A stretch of 12,411 bases of DNA from DASQJJ01 sp035631115 (GTDB lineage: Bacteria > Patescibacteriota > Microgenomatia > Levybacterales > UBA12049): the NCBI GenBank assembly GCA_035631115.1, contig DASQJJ010000084.1, positions 1 to 12,411 on the forward strand, read 5' to 3'. The notes beneath the pieces were generated by a model. The model had not been told where the DNA came from. It made no database searches and saw only the letters and a program-made list of their open reading frames with translations. The position numbers and the translations under genes are program-made. Shown in pieces: positions 5,475-11,219 of this stretch (the first letter of the stretch is position 1; every line of letters starts with the position of its first letter).

Positions 5475-5504
5475 AGTATACTACGGGTTGTAATAGTGTG
5501 TCAA
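5475..5504 (-). promoter_or_regulatory. Sigma-70 promoter of the T-box leader
   Basis: Minus strand: TTGACA (5504-5499), 18-nt spacer, TATACT (5480-5475); predicted transcription start near 5468, about 13 nt before the putative Stem I. Excellent -35 and good -10. Confidence 0.8.
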
Positions 5505-5522
5505 GAGAGTAAAAAAGGAGTA

Positions 5523-5595
5523 AACCCGCCTTATCTTACCGTTCGGCTTCAGGTACTATTCGTACACGCCTCTCGGAGCGATTGGTCGGCGGGTT
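5523..5595. ncRNA. Branched structured element, unknown RNA
   Basis: AACCCGCC (5523-5530) pairs perfectly with GGCGGGTT (5588-5595), closing a region with internal small hairpins: CGCCTC/GAGCG type, GTAC/GTAC, and CCG/CGG. This gives a multi-branch fold on either strand. Minus-strand reading lies downstream of the 5682-5710 promoter and is followed after 5 nt by a T6 run. Plus-strand reading is followed at once by GTTTTT. Orientation is therefore unsettled. It is not a tRNA (no GTTCGANTC) and matches no riboswitch I can recall. Confidence 0.45.
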
Positions 5596-5621
5596 GTTTT
5601 TCGCTGAATCTGGCGAAAAAC
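5596..5621. other. Perfect 9-bp hairpin
   Basis: GTTTTTCGC (5596-5604) and GCGAAAAAC (5613-5621) with an 8-nt loop. On the minus strand it can pair away part of the U-tract of the preceding terminator hairpin, so it may tune that terminator; on the plus strand it overlaps the T-run after the branched element. Confidence 0.5.
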
Positions 5622-5673
5622 AAAAATCCGCTTCTTAGGGCCCTCCTTACTGAAGACCCGAAGAAACGGACTT
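5622..5673 (-). terminator. Long terminator hairpin just after a promoter
   Basis: Minus strand: outer stem GTCCGTTTCTT / AAGAAGCGGAT, inner stem GGGTCTTC / GAGGGCCC with loop AGTAAG, then TTTTTGTTTTT. Pairing is nearly continuous for about 19 bp. It begins only a few nt after the predicted start from the 5682-5710 promoter, so transcripts would mostly be about 50-nt RNAs unless antiterminated. Confidence 0.65.
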
Positions 5674-5681
5674 AGAGTAGT

Positions 5682-5710
5682 AATATACTATGGGGGAATA
5701 ATCTTGTCAA
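5682..5710 (-). promoter_or_regulatory. Sigma-70 promoter, minus strand
   Basis: Minus strand: TTGACA (5710-5705), 17-nt spacer, TATATT (5687-5682). It has a perfect -35 and optimal spacing and drives transcription into the hairpins at 5523-5673. It is divergent from, and 11 bp away from, the plus-strand promoter of the 5759 gene. Confidence 0.75.
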
Positions 5711-5721
5711 GGGGGTAAAAT

Positions 5722-5750
5722 TTGCTTTTTTATGTATTATGGGATATAAT
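5722..5750 (+). promoter_or_regulatory. Sigma-70 promoter, leaderless layout, for the 5759 gene
   Basis: TTGCTT (5722-5727), 17-nt spacer, TATAAT (5745-5750). The ATG at 5759 is 8 nt after the -10, so the mRNA start falls at or within a base or two of the start codon. No SD is possible. Confidence 0.75.
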
Positions 5751-5758
5751 TCTGACTT

Positions 5759-6016
5759 ATGGCACTCAAAGTAGATGGAAGACGATTAACAGGTATGAGA
5801 AAACCTCCAATAGTCGTGGACTTTCCCAATGAAGTTCCTCCACGGATGGAGCTGCATAGCCTTTTTGGAGGACCTACATCTGGAGGTTTTGATTTAGTAC
5901 AAAATCTAGTCCGACAACCTGACGGCAGCTATGTACAACAAGGCGATCCAGAAAGCAAACCCATAAAGAGGGGCGACACTTTCAATCTTGGTCGTCATAC
6001 AATAGAAGGTCTCTAA
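5759..6016 (+). CDS. 85-aa protein, unknown
   Basis: Not recognised. It begins MALKVDGRRLTGMRKPPIVV, is basic at the N-terminus and Gly/Pro-rich, and has a beta-like end (KPIKRGDTFNLGRHTIEGL). No signal peptide or membrane segment. Supported as a gene by the consensus promoter set exactly before its ATG. The next ORF starts 7 nt after its stop, so the pair is probably co-transcribed. Confidence 0.65.
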   Translation: MALKVDGRRLTGMRKPPIVVDFPNEVPPRMELHSLFGGPTSGGFDLVQNLVRQPDGSYVQQGDPESKPIKRGDTFNLGRHTIEGL

Positions 6017-6023
6017 TATACGT

Positions 6024-6293
6024 ATGGGAATTAAAGTAGTTGATGCAGGTAATAGTAACTTTCCAGCAGGCACAGATGCTAATCGTAGAGGAGCAAGAAG
6101 AACTGGAAAGGTCTATGGTGGAAATGGTGAATTTTGTACTATTACCATCTTGGGAGACGAATTAGGACATGGAGGAACTTATCATGTCTATCCGCACAGT
6201 CCGCTTGCAGAGCATTTTGCAACAGATGGATTTCAACCTCTCTCTCCAGGGAAAGAAAGAACAATTGGATCTGTTATACTCAGAGCCTATTAG
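6024..6293 (+). CDS. 89-aa protein, unknown
   Basis: Not recognised. Soluble, Gly-rich: MGIKVVDAGNSNFPAGTDAN, RRGARRTGKVYGGNG, then hydrophobic CTITILGDEL and HGGTYHVYPHSPLAEHF. No SD before ATG 6024; translation may depend on the preceding gene. The stop TAG is at 6291-6293. Two overlapping frames within it look like shadows. Confidence 0.55.
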   Translation: MGIKVVDAGNSNFPAGTDANRRGARRTGKVYGGNGEFCTITILGDELGHGGTYHVYPHSPLAEHFATDGFQPLSPGKERTIGSVILRAY

Positions 6294-6356
6294 GTATTTT
6301 TGTCCAAATTTTGTCAAGCAACATCCAGAAAATCTCTCTATCATATTCAGTAATAC

Positions 6357-6641
6357 ATGGAACACATGGAAGGTCCAAGGCGAGCAAGGGGACCCCAGAT
6401 TTGGAGAAGCCATAATCCACTTCCTTACCTGGTCGATGTGAATGGATGGGTTCCTCTTGACCGAGATCTTACAGCATATTGGCTAGCTCGGTCTCAACGA
6501 ATGGAGCAAATTGCTTATGACTATGACTATCAACATGTCGTTGTTGTACAAGACACGCCTAATGAGAGATACGGTTGGAGATTGTCAGCAGAAGGACTTA
6601 GAGCATACACTGCGGGCTTGGATAGACAAAGAAGAAGATAA
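6357..6641 (+). CDS. 94-aa protein, unknown
   Basis: Not recognised. An Arg-rich start (MEHMEGPRRARGPQIW) is followed by LPYLVDVNGWVPLDRDLTAY, WLARSQRMEQIAYDYDYQHV, a VVVVQDTPNERYGW strand region and a basic tail (DRQRRR). No SD; ATG 6366 is an alternative start. No clear promoter. A third member of the small-ORF run preceding the response regulator. Confidence 0.5.
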   Translation: MEHMEGPRRARGPQIWRSHNPLPYLVDVNGWVPLDRDLTAYWLARSQRMEQIAYDYDYQHVVVVQDTPNERYGWRLSAEGLRAYTAGLDRQRRR

Positions 6642-6650
6642 TCTCTCTTG

Positions 6651-6680
6651 TTGACACGTACCTCTTTTTCCTGTCACTAT
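6651..6680 (+). promoter_or_regulatory. Probable promoter of the response regulator
   Basis: Consensus TTGACA (6651-6656), 18-nt spacer, CACTAT (6675-6680) preceded by TGT, an extended -10. The ATG at 6687 follows after 6 nt, again a leaderless arrangement. The -10 itself is weak (3 of 6). Confidence 0.5.
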
Positions 6681-6686
6681 GAATAT

Positions 6687-7103
6687 ATGAAGATTCTTCT
6701 CGTTGACGATGAGGAAGCTATTTTGGATGTCTTTAAGCAAGCACTCGAGCAAGCACAACTTGAAGTAATTACTGCACTTACTGGTACGGAAGGCATGGAA
6801 AAGACACGACAGGAGCACCCAGATATTATCTTCCTAGACCAAGTCTTGCCGGATATGAATGGCAATCAAGTCCTGCAGCAGCTAAAAGCAGACCCAGATA
6901 CCAAATCCATCCCTATCGCTATGCTTTCTAACTTTAGCCAAGACACACTGGTTGAGAATGCTATGAAAATGGGTGCATCAGACTATATACTAAAGTATCA
7001 AATAGCACCAGCAGACTTGGTTGCAAAAGCGAAAGCACTCTTTGACGAAACGCAACCAAAAACACACGAAGTATCCTTAAATACCGGAGAGGAGGCCTTG
7101 TAA
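6687..7103 (+). CDS. Stand-alone CheY-like response regulator receiver
   Basis: 138-aa phospho-receiver that would take a phosphate from a histidine kinase. Acid pocket D7/D8 (ILLVDDEE), phospho-acceptor D51 (IIFLDQVLPDMNG), conserved S81 (AMLSNFS) and K103 (YILKYQ). The usual K-P dipeptide is K-Y here. After residue 120 there is only a short polar tail, with no DNA-binding domain. The start is MKILLVDDEE at ATG 6687 rather than the in-frame ATG 6648, because receiver domains begin there and a promoter ends 6 nt upstream. The histidine kinase at 8907 is the obvious candidate partner. Confidence 0.95.
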   Translation: MKILLVDDEEAILDVFKQALEQAQLEVITALTGTEGMEKTRQEHPDIIFLDQVLPDMNGNQVLQQLKADPDTKSIPIAMLSNFSQDTLVENAMKMGASDYILKYQIAPADLVAKAKALFDETQPKTHEVSLNTGEEAL

Positions 7104-7123
7104 ATTGACCAATATTAGCGTGA

Positions 7124-7174
7124 AGGTTATACTCTAAAATAACCTCACCCCAACCCTCTCCTAAAAGGAGAGGG
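7124..7174. repeat. Paired palindromes upstream of the 175-aa gene
   Basis: AGGTTAT (7124-7130) / ATAACCT (7139-7145), then CCTCACCCCAACCCTCTCCT leading into CCCTCTCCT / AGGAGAGGG (7154-7174). The CCTCACCCCAACCC...GGAGAGGG wording resembles a dispersed repeat present in many bacterial genomes (from memory). No U-tract on the plus strand, so not a normal terminator. Confidence 0.55.
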
Positions 7175-7196
7175 AGAAAAAAAGGAAAAATTATTT

Positions 7197-7724
7197 ATGC
7201 AGCCACAATCACCTACTGACTACAAACAACTCTTAAGTGATGTTATTAAAAAGCAAATTGTTATTTTGGGCCCAGATATTACGTTGTCCAAGGCGCGCAA
7301 TGTAAAAGGCCTTACCATTTCTGATGATGGCACAGTGACCAATGTTGAAGGAGAGCCTCAGGCACTTACCCAAGCTTTAATAGACCAATTTGTCCAATTG
7401 TCTGGACTTATTGTAAAAAAGACTATGGAACCACTTCTGTCTTTGTCCCAACCGGGCACTAGTCAGAGTCCGGCTACGCCTGCAGAAGGATCGGAACAAT
7501 TGCAGCAAGCTACTGCACCTAAAGCTATCAACGAGCCACTTTCTGTACCTGTTACAGACAATATGATTCCTCAAACCCCTCCAGCAACACCATCGCCTGC
7601 TTCACCAACTATACCTACACCGCAAGAAACTCCTCCAGCGCAAGCCACTACACCAAGTGCTCCTGCACCTATGCAAAATCCGACCGGACCATTAGAGCCT
7701 GCCAAAAACCCATTGGCAGCATGA
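7197..7724 (+). CDS. 175-aa protein: folded N-terminal region plus Pro/Ala/Thr-rich tail
   Basis: Not recognised as a named family. Residues 1-85 look folded: a helix (TDYKQLLSDVIKKQIVILGP), a beta hairpin around ITISDDGTVTN-type residues, and a helix ALTQALIDQFVQLSGLIVKK. Residues 90-175 are low complexity (TPPATPSPASPTIPTPQETP), typical of a disordered linker or interaction tail. No signal peptide. An AAGGA lies about 12 nt before ATG 7197. Placement between a receiver and a histidine kinase suggests an adaptor in the same signalling pathway; that is inference only. Confidence 0.75.
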   Translation: MQPQSPTDYKQLLSDVIKKQIVILGPDITLSKARNVKGLTISDDGTVTNVEGEPQALTQALIDQFVQLSGLIVKKTMEPLLSLSQPGTSQSPATPAEGSEQLQQATAPKAINEPLSVPVTDNMIPQTPPATPSPASPTIPTPQETPPAQATTPSAPAPMQNPTGPLEPAKNPLAA

Positions 7725-7726
7725 AT

Positions 7727-7814
7727 AGTATCTAGTATTTCGTATTTTGTATTTAGTATGCTAAAAAGAGAACCAATTTATGCTAAATACAAGATACCAG
7801 ATACAAAATACACG
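7727..7814. repeat. AT-rich imperfect inverted repeat 1
   Basis: The left arm (7727-7764, built from GTATCTAGTATTTCGTATTT-like units) and right arm (7777-7814, ending GATACAAAATACACG) are imperfect reverse complements around AAGAGAACCAA. Each arm is itself a chain of GTATNT-type short units. Non-coding; it starts right after the 175-aa gene stop. Confidence 0.6.
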
Positions 7815-7841
7815 TATATGAGAGAAGGATGTATAAGGCTG

Positions 7842-7920
7842 AGTTAATAGAAAATAGTTACTAGTTAATAGTTGATCTAAATCTATAAGAAACTAACTAA
7901 TAACTACCCACTAGTAACTA
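7842..7920. repeat. AT-rich imperfect inverted repeat 2
   Basis: The left arm (7842-7873, with TAGTTACTAGTTAATAGTT) and right arm (7891-7920, AACTAACTAATAACTACCCA and CTAGTAACTA) are imperfect reverse complements. It ends 5 nt before the membrane-protein ATG, so the expected RBS position is occupied by repeat DNA. Confidence 0.6.
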
Positions 7921-7925
7921 AATTT

Positions 7926-8288
7926 ATGTTTAACGGAATAGACACACAACGATTACTAACAATTCTGGTCGAGGCTGGAAGCTTTATGTCTGCTTTTGCA
8001 GCAATTGCTGCGGGCATTGTTATGGCATCTGTTACCAAGAAATTTGGCACGGGCATTATGGCATCTGGATTCAAAACCAATTCCATGGGGGTTTTCTTTA
8101 TTGCCCTCGGTATAATAATTGACGCACTCAACTCCTACCTAACGGTAAGTAATTATACCGCCTTCTTGCCTCCTTTTGTCGGAATAGCAATTCTTCTAGC
8201 AAAAGAGGCATGCTTTGTTGTTGGTACCTATATTATTGTTATTGGAAGTAAAAAAACAGGAGACAAATTAGAAAGCCTCATGAAATAG
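7926..8288 (+). CDS. 120-aa integral membrane protein, unknown
   Basis: Not recognised. Hydrophobic segments at about 8-35 (LLTILVEAGSFMSAFAAIAA), 50-70 (MGVFFIALGIIIDALNSYL) and 79-106 (FLPPFVGIAILLAKEACFVV), joined by short polar loops, with a basic C-terminal tail (GSKKTGDKLESLMK); three or four transmembrane helices. Acidic residues E16, D66 and E93 lie in or near the membrane segments. No SD: an inverted repeat lies directly upstream. It sits between the Pro-rich protein and the sigma-like gene. Confidence 0.75.
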   Translation: MFNGIDTQRLLTILVEAGSFMSAFAAIAAGIVMASVTKKFGTGIMASGFKTNSMGVFFIALGIIIDALNSYLTVSNYTAFLPPFVGIAILLAKEACFVVGTYIIVIGSKKTGDKLESLMK

Positions 8289-8300
8289 TAGACCTATTCT

Positions 8301-8329
8301 TTGACTTGTAGTAACACAAACTATATAAT
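8301..8329 (+). promoter_or_regulatory. Consensus promoter of the sigma-like gene, leaderless layout
   Basis: TTGACT (8301-8306), 17-nt spacer, TATAAT (8324-8329), then 8 nt to ATG 8338. One of the best promoters in the window; predicted mRNA 5' end at or next to the start codon. Confidence 0.8.
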
Positions 8330-8337
8330 CCTCCCAG

Positions 8338-8864
8338 ATGAAATTAAATGAGCTCAACCCTCAAGAATGGGAGAGGCTTTTTTCCACCTATTCCGGCCTT
8401 GCTGTTTCCTCTGCAAGAAGTCGAGGCGTACTAGATGAAGATGCTGCGCTAACAGATACAATCCTAAACGTTGTAACCACCGCAAGAGATAAAGATGAGC
8501 TATGGACAAAGGCAGCACAGCGTGTTACACGACAAGCTCGTCAACAAGCTATTAATCAACGACGAAGTCCTTCTTATGGTGGAGGAAAAAGAATGGCAGA
8601 AACAGATTCACTAGACACAATGCCCCCTTCACGACAGCATGCTCTGAGAATAACTGACTCTCTTGAGCAAGGGGTAACAACAGAAGAAACCGCTAGGGAA
8701 GCATGGAGGAGACTGACTCCACGCGAAAAAAAATAGTGCTCGCAAAATTAGGAGGTGACTCGTCCAGAACAATAGCAGAAGGACTACATTCAACTCGAAA
8801 AACTATTGACTCAGATGTTTGGAGGATGCGACAAAGACTTCGCTCTAAAGGCATTACCTATTAG
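8338..8864 (+). CDS. ECF-sigma-like protein, complete only with a -1 frameshift
   Basis: The zero frame gives 132 aa (8338-8736) with a sigma-2-like region: WERLFSTYSGLAVSS near 11-25, then DEDAALTDTILNVV and QRVTRQARQQAINQRRS. It ends ...RRLTPREKK at TAG. In the -1 frame the next 43 residues (8733-8864) read IVLAKLGGDSSRTIAEGLHS, TRKTIDSDVWRMRQRLRSKG, ITY: a sigma-4 HTH that continues the LTPREKK exactly as in ECF factors (LPxxERxVLxL...IAE). The joint product would be 175 aa, normal ECF length. The junction is A8. Possible readings are programmed frameshift, polymerase slippage, a recent indel or a homopolymer sequencing error. Alone, the 132-aa form lacks a -35-binding domain. The histidine kinase follows. 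Confidence 0.7.
8705..8736 (+). other. Candidate -1 frameshift site
   Basis: The slippery heptamer A AAA AAA (8727-8733) is in the correct phase and is followed at once by the zero-frame TAG (8734-8736). An SD-like GGAGGAG (8705-8711) lies 15 nt upstream, similar in kind to the dnaX stimulator, although further away. GGAG/CTCC (8708-8720) can form a small hairpin. No strong 3' stem-loop is visible. Confidence 0.55.
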
Positions 8865-8871
8865 CATCCTC

Positions 8872-8899
8872 TTGATACTTACCAGATAATACTTAATAC
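8872..8899 (+). promoter_or_regulatory. Weak promoter before the histidine kinase
   Basis: TTGATA (8872-8877), 16-nt spacer, TAATAC (8894-8899), 7 nt to ATG 8907. GATAAT at 8885-8890 is an alternative -10. The region is made of ACTTAATACTT-like units, so the match may be chance. Confidence 0.35.
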
Positions 8900-8906
8900 T
8901 TAATGT

Positions 8907-10703
8907 ATGACCCTGCCCGTTATTGCATTACTGCTAAGTACTGGTGTTCTTGGATTTCTTACAATGTATTTCTTTTTTCATGGAAAAAAGCTGCAAAAAG
9001 AATTAGCAGAGCGTGAAGTTGTCCAAAAAAGGCGCGTGTACGAAATTTCTGTGCTTAAAACAATTCAGGAGAGAATTGGCTATTCTTTAGACATCGAGCG
9101 GGTCATCGATACCCTCACTGGTAGTCTAAAAAATCTCTTTCCCTACTCGACTGTGTCCTCCATTGTTGTGCATGATAATAGCTTAGTCATGAAAACAACT
9201 CTCGAAGAGCGTGTAGGCACACAATTTTTAGAATCGGTCAAAAAAAGCATGCTTGCCTCCCTAAGCAGCTTACTGAGTGCTCCCCTGCCTACTCATATAG
9301 AAGAAGTGCGCACAGGACTGTTGGTGGACGAAGTAAATACCGCACCCTTGTCTTCATTTTTTCATATTCCCTTAATTGTCAATGGTGCTGCTGTTGGGCT
9401 TATTAGTATCTGCTCAACCAAGCCAGGACTCTACAAAGAAGAAGATATGACCATTATGTATCAAATTACTGCAACTGCATCCAGTGCCCTAACAAAATTA
9501 AAAGAGCTGATTGTGAGCGAGCAGGAAAAGCTTATGGCAATGATTACCTCTCTGGCCGATGGCATTGTTATGATAGATAATAGCTACAAATTAACCTTTA
9601 TTAACTCGTCTGCAAAAAATTTACTTGGTATTCCCCATCTGACTACCCCCACTATTTTTGACGTGGTGAATATGCTGTCCAAGGAAAAAGATTTTGGCCA
9701 GAAAATTAAAGATAGCCTTTCTCAAAATAAAATTGTAGAAGAAAAAGAGCTTCATTTGGTAGACAAAACAGTCCAAGTTATTGTTACACCCGTCCTCGGA
9801 CCTGTTGCAGAATTAGGTTCTTCAGAGAGAAAAGTTATGGGGGTAACAGTACTTATTCACGACATCACACTTGAGGTAGGCTTGCAGCAAATGAAGGAAG
9901 ACTTTACGAATGCAGTGGTTCACGAGCTTCGAAGCCCGCTTACTGCCATAAAAGCAGCATCCGAGATGATGGTAACAAGCACCGACTTGCCACAGAGTGA
10001 GAAAAAGCTGGCACAAATAATTGATGAGCAGTCCAAAAGACTTCTTAATGACATAAATTCTTTACTGGATGCAGCAAAATTGGAAGCAGGACATTTTTCC
10101 GTATGGCAGGCACCAAATGATATAAGTAAAGTTGCCATGGACGCGCTTGCTCTTTTTCATGCGGAGGCAGAAAAAAAGCATATTACACTGGATGTAAAAG
10201 TAGAAGATACTCTTCCACAAGCATTCATAGACAGCATGCGAATTGCACAGGTCTTAAATAATCTTCTCTCTAATAGTCTTAAATTTACTCCAGCAGAAGG
10301 GAAAATTACTGTAAAAATTGTATCACAATATAACAATCAACTACCTAAGACATCAACTAACCCAGGAATTTTGGTTTCGGTATCTGACACTGGCATAGGT
10401 ATACCTGCGGACAAGCAGAAAAAATTATTTGCAAAATTCTCTCAAATTAATCCACAGCAGCCAATGAGTATGCGCCCTGACCATCCAATTCTTTCTCAGC
10501 AATCAGAAGGCACTGGCCTTGGGTTGTACATTGCCAAGGGCATTGTAGAGGCTCACGGTGGCAATATGTATGTCAATTCAAGTCAAGAAACCGGCACAAC
10601 CATTTTCTTTACCTTGCCGGTTGCCCAGGAAGAGCAAAAGACCCTTCTCAATCCTAAATTACAGAATGTACTAGAACAGTATACGCCAAAGGTACTGAAT
10701 TAA
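8907..10703 (+). CDS. Membrane-anchored sensor histidine kinase (GAF-PAS-HisKA-HATPase)
   Basis: 598-aa sensor kinase. One N-terminal transmembrane helix (about 4-24), a coiled linker, a GAF-like domain (about 47-200; FPYSTVSSIVVHD, HIPLIVNGAAVGLISI), and a PAS-like domain (about 205-325; LADGIVMIDNSYKLTFINSS). HisKA carries phospho-H339 in AVVHELRSPLTAIKAA. The ATPase has N456 (NNLLSNSLKFTP), G1 DTGIGIP (494-500) and G2 GTGLGLYIAKG (535-545). All catalytic motifs are intact. It would phosphorylate a receiver such as the one at 6687. It lacks an extracellular sensor loop, so it probably senses a cytosolic or membrane signal. No SD. The gene converges with the 67-aa gene, with 5 bp between stops. 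Confidence 0.96.
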   Translation: MTLPVIALLLSTGVLGFLTMYFFFHGKKLQKELAEREVVQKRRVYEISVLKTIQERIGYSLDIERVIDTLTGSLKNLFPYSTVSSIVVHDNSLVMKTTLEERVGTQFLESVKKSMLASLSSLLSAPLPTHIEEVRTGLLVDEVNTAPLSSFFHIPLIVNGAAVGLISICSTKPGLYKEEDMTIMYQITATASSALTKLKELIVSEQEKLMAMITSLADGIVMIDNSYKLTFINSSAKNLLGIPHLTTPTIFDVVNMLSKEKDFGQKIKDSLSQNKIVEEKELHLVDKTVQVIVTPVLGPVAELGSSERKVMGVTVLIHDITLEVGLQQMKEDFTNAVVHELRSPLTAIKAASEMMVTSTDLPQSEKKLAQIIDEQSKRLLNDINSLLDAAKLEAGHFSVWQAPNDISKVAMDALALFHAEAEKKHITLDVKVEDTLPQAFIDSMRIAQVLNNLLSNSLKFTPAEGKITVKIVSQYNNQLPKTSTNPGILVSVSDTGIGIPADKQKKLFAKFSQINPQQPMSMRPDHPILSQQSEGTGLGLYIAKGIVEAHGGNMYVNSSQETGTTIFFTLPVAQEEQKTLLNPKLQNVLEQYTPKVLN

Positions 10704-10708
10704 GAGAA

Positions 10709-10912
10709 TTACCGCCTAAAAGGCCTGTGACGCTTGAGTGCTGTTGCAACGTCTTCCACAAGATTTTTCGCTCCTGTTTTGAAGCCATCTTTTACCGTGT
10801 TTGCTTGCTCTGCATGACGAGAATCTAGCGGTTTTATTACAAGATGGGACAAAGTCTCTGCAACTTGTTTTAAATTATCTCCTAAGCGCTCAATATCTTC
10901 TGTGTCAACCAT
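10709..10912 (-). CDS. 67-aa amphipathic protein, unknown
   Basis: Not recognised. Mostly helical by composition (DIERLGDNLKQVAETLSHLV, then TVKDGFKTGAKNLVEDVATA) with a basic end (LKRHRPFRR). AAAGGA precedes ATG 10910-10912 by 6 nt, and the stop of the 93-aa gene lies 2 nt upstream, so the two are co-translated. No membrane segment. Confidence 0.7.
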   Translation of the reverse strand: MVDTEDIERLGDNLKQVAETLSHLVIKPLDSRHAEQANTVKDGFKTGAKNLVEDVATALKRHRPFRR

Positions 10913-10914
10913 AC

Positions 10915-11196
10915 TTATCCTTTCTCCTTTACTGTCTCTGGTGCTAGCTGTTGTAATTTCTTTTGCGCTAGGTCTCTCAGTTCACTTGACACTCCCTGCG
11001 CAGTAAGCAGATATTCTGCTGTCTCCATAGTCATCTGCCTAACAAGGGCGGCATCTTCTTTAGGCGTTGATTGCGGGCCTGGCCTATCAAGCAATTCCAA
11101 GACACGCTCACCTTTCTCGAAAATAGTATCTACTGCCTGCGACCATCTTTCTTTACGACTTCTTCTAGGCACAACCCCCACTCTTTCGCGCTTCAC
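10915..11196 (-). CDS. 93-aa helical protein, unknown
   Basis: Not recognised. An Arg-rich start (MKRERVGVVPRRSRKERW) then helices (AVDTIFEKGERVLELLDRPG, ALVRQMTMETAEYLLTAQG, LRDLAQKKLQQLAP). The proposed start is GTG 11194-11196, 23 nt after the comEC stop, without an obvious SD; the true start could be further in. Coupled to the 67-aa gene downstream. Confidence 0.65.
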   Translation of the reverse strand: MKRERVGVVPRRSRKERWSQAVDTIFEKGERVLELLDRPGPQSTPKEDAALVRQMTMETAEYLLTAQGVSSELRDLAQKKLQQLAPETVKEKG

Positions 11197-11219
11197 ACGT
11201 TGACTGTACCATATTGTGT

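Noticed and set aside
5115..5476. Short ORFs across the leader region (65 aa minus, 108 aa plus)
   Set aside because: They run through the T-box stems and terminator; base pairing explains the sequence better than coding.
5523..5595. tRNA gene
   Set aside because: It has an 8-bp closing stem and small arms but no T-loop GTTCRANTC, no D-arm consensus and no plausible anticodon loop.
6134..6441. Overlapping frames of 83-93 aa in 6134-6441 on both strands
   Set aside because: They overlap the 89-aa or 94-aa ORFs, have no start signals and look like shadows.
7154..7174. CCCTCTCCT/AGGAGAGGG as a terminator after the response regulator
   Set aside because: It is followed by purines, not a T-run, on the plus strand.
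8750..8758. AGGAGGTGA as an SD for a separate HTH gene
   Set aside because: No start codon lies at a suitable distance in the HTH frame; these bases encode residues of the HTH itself.
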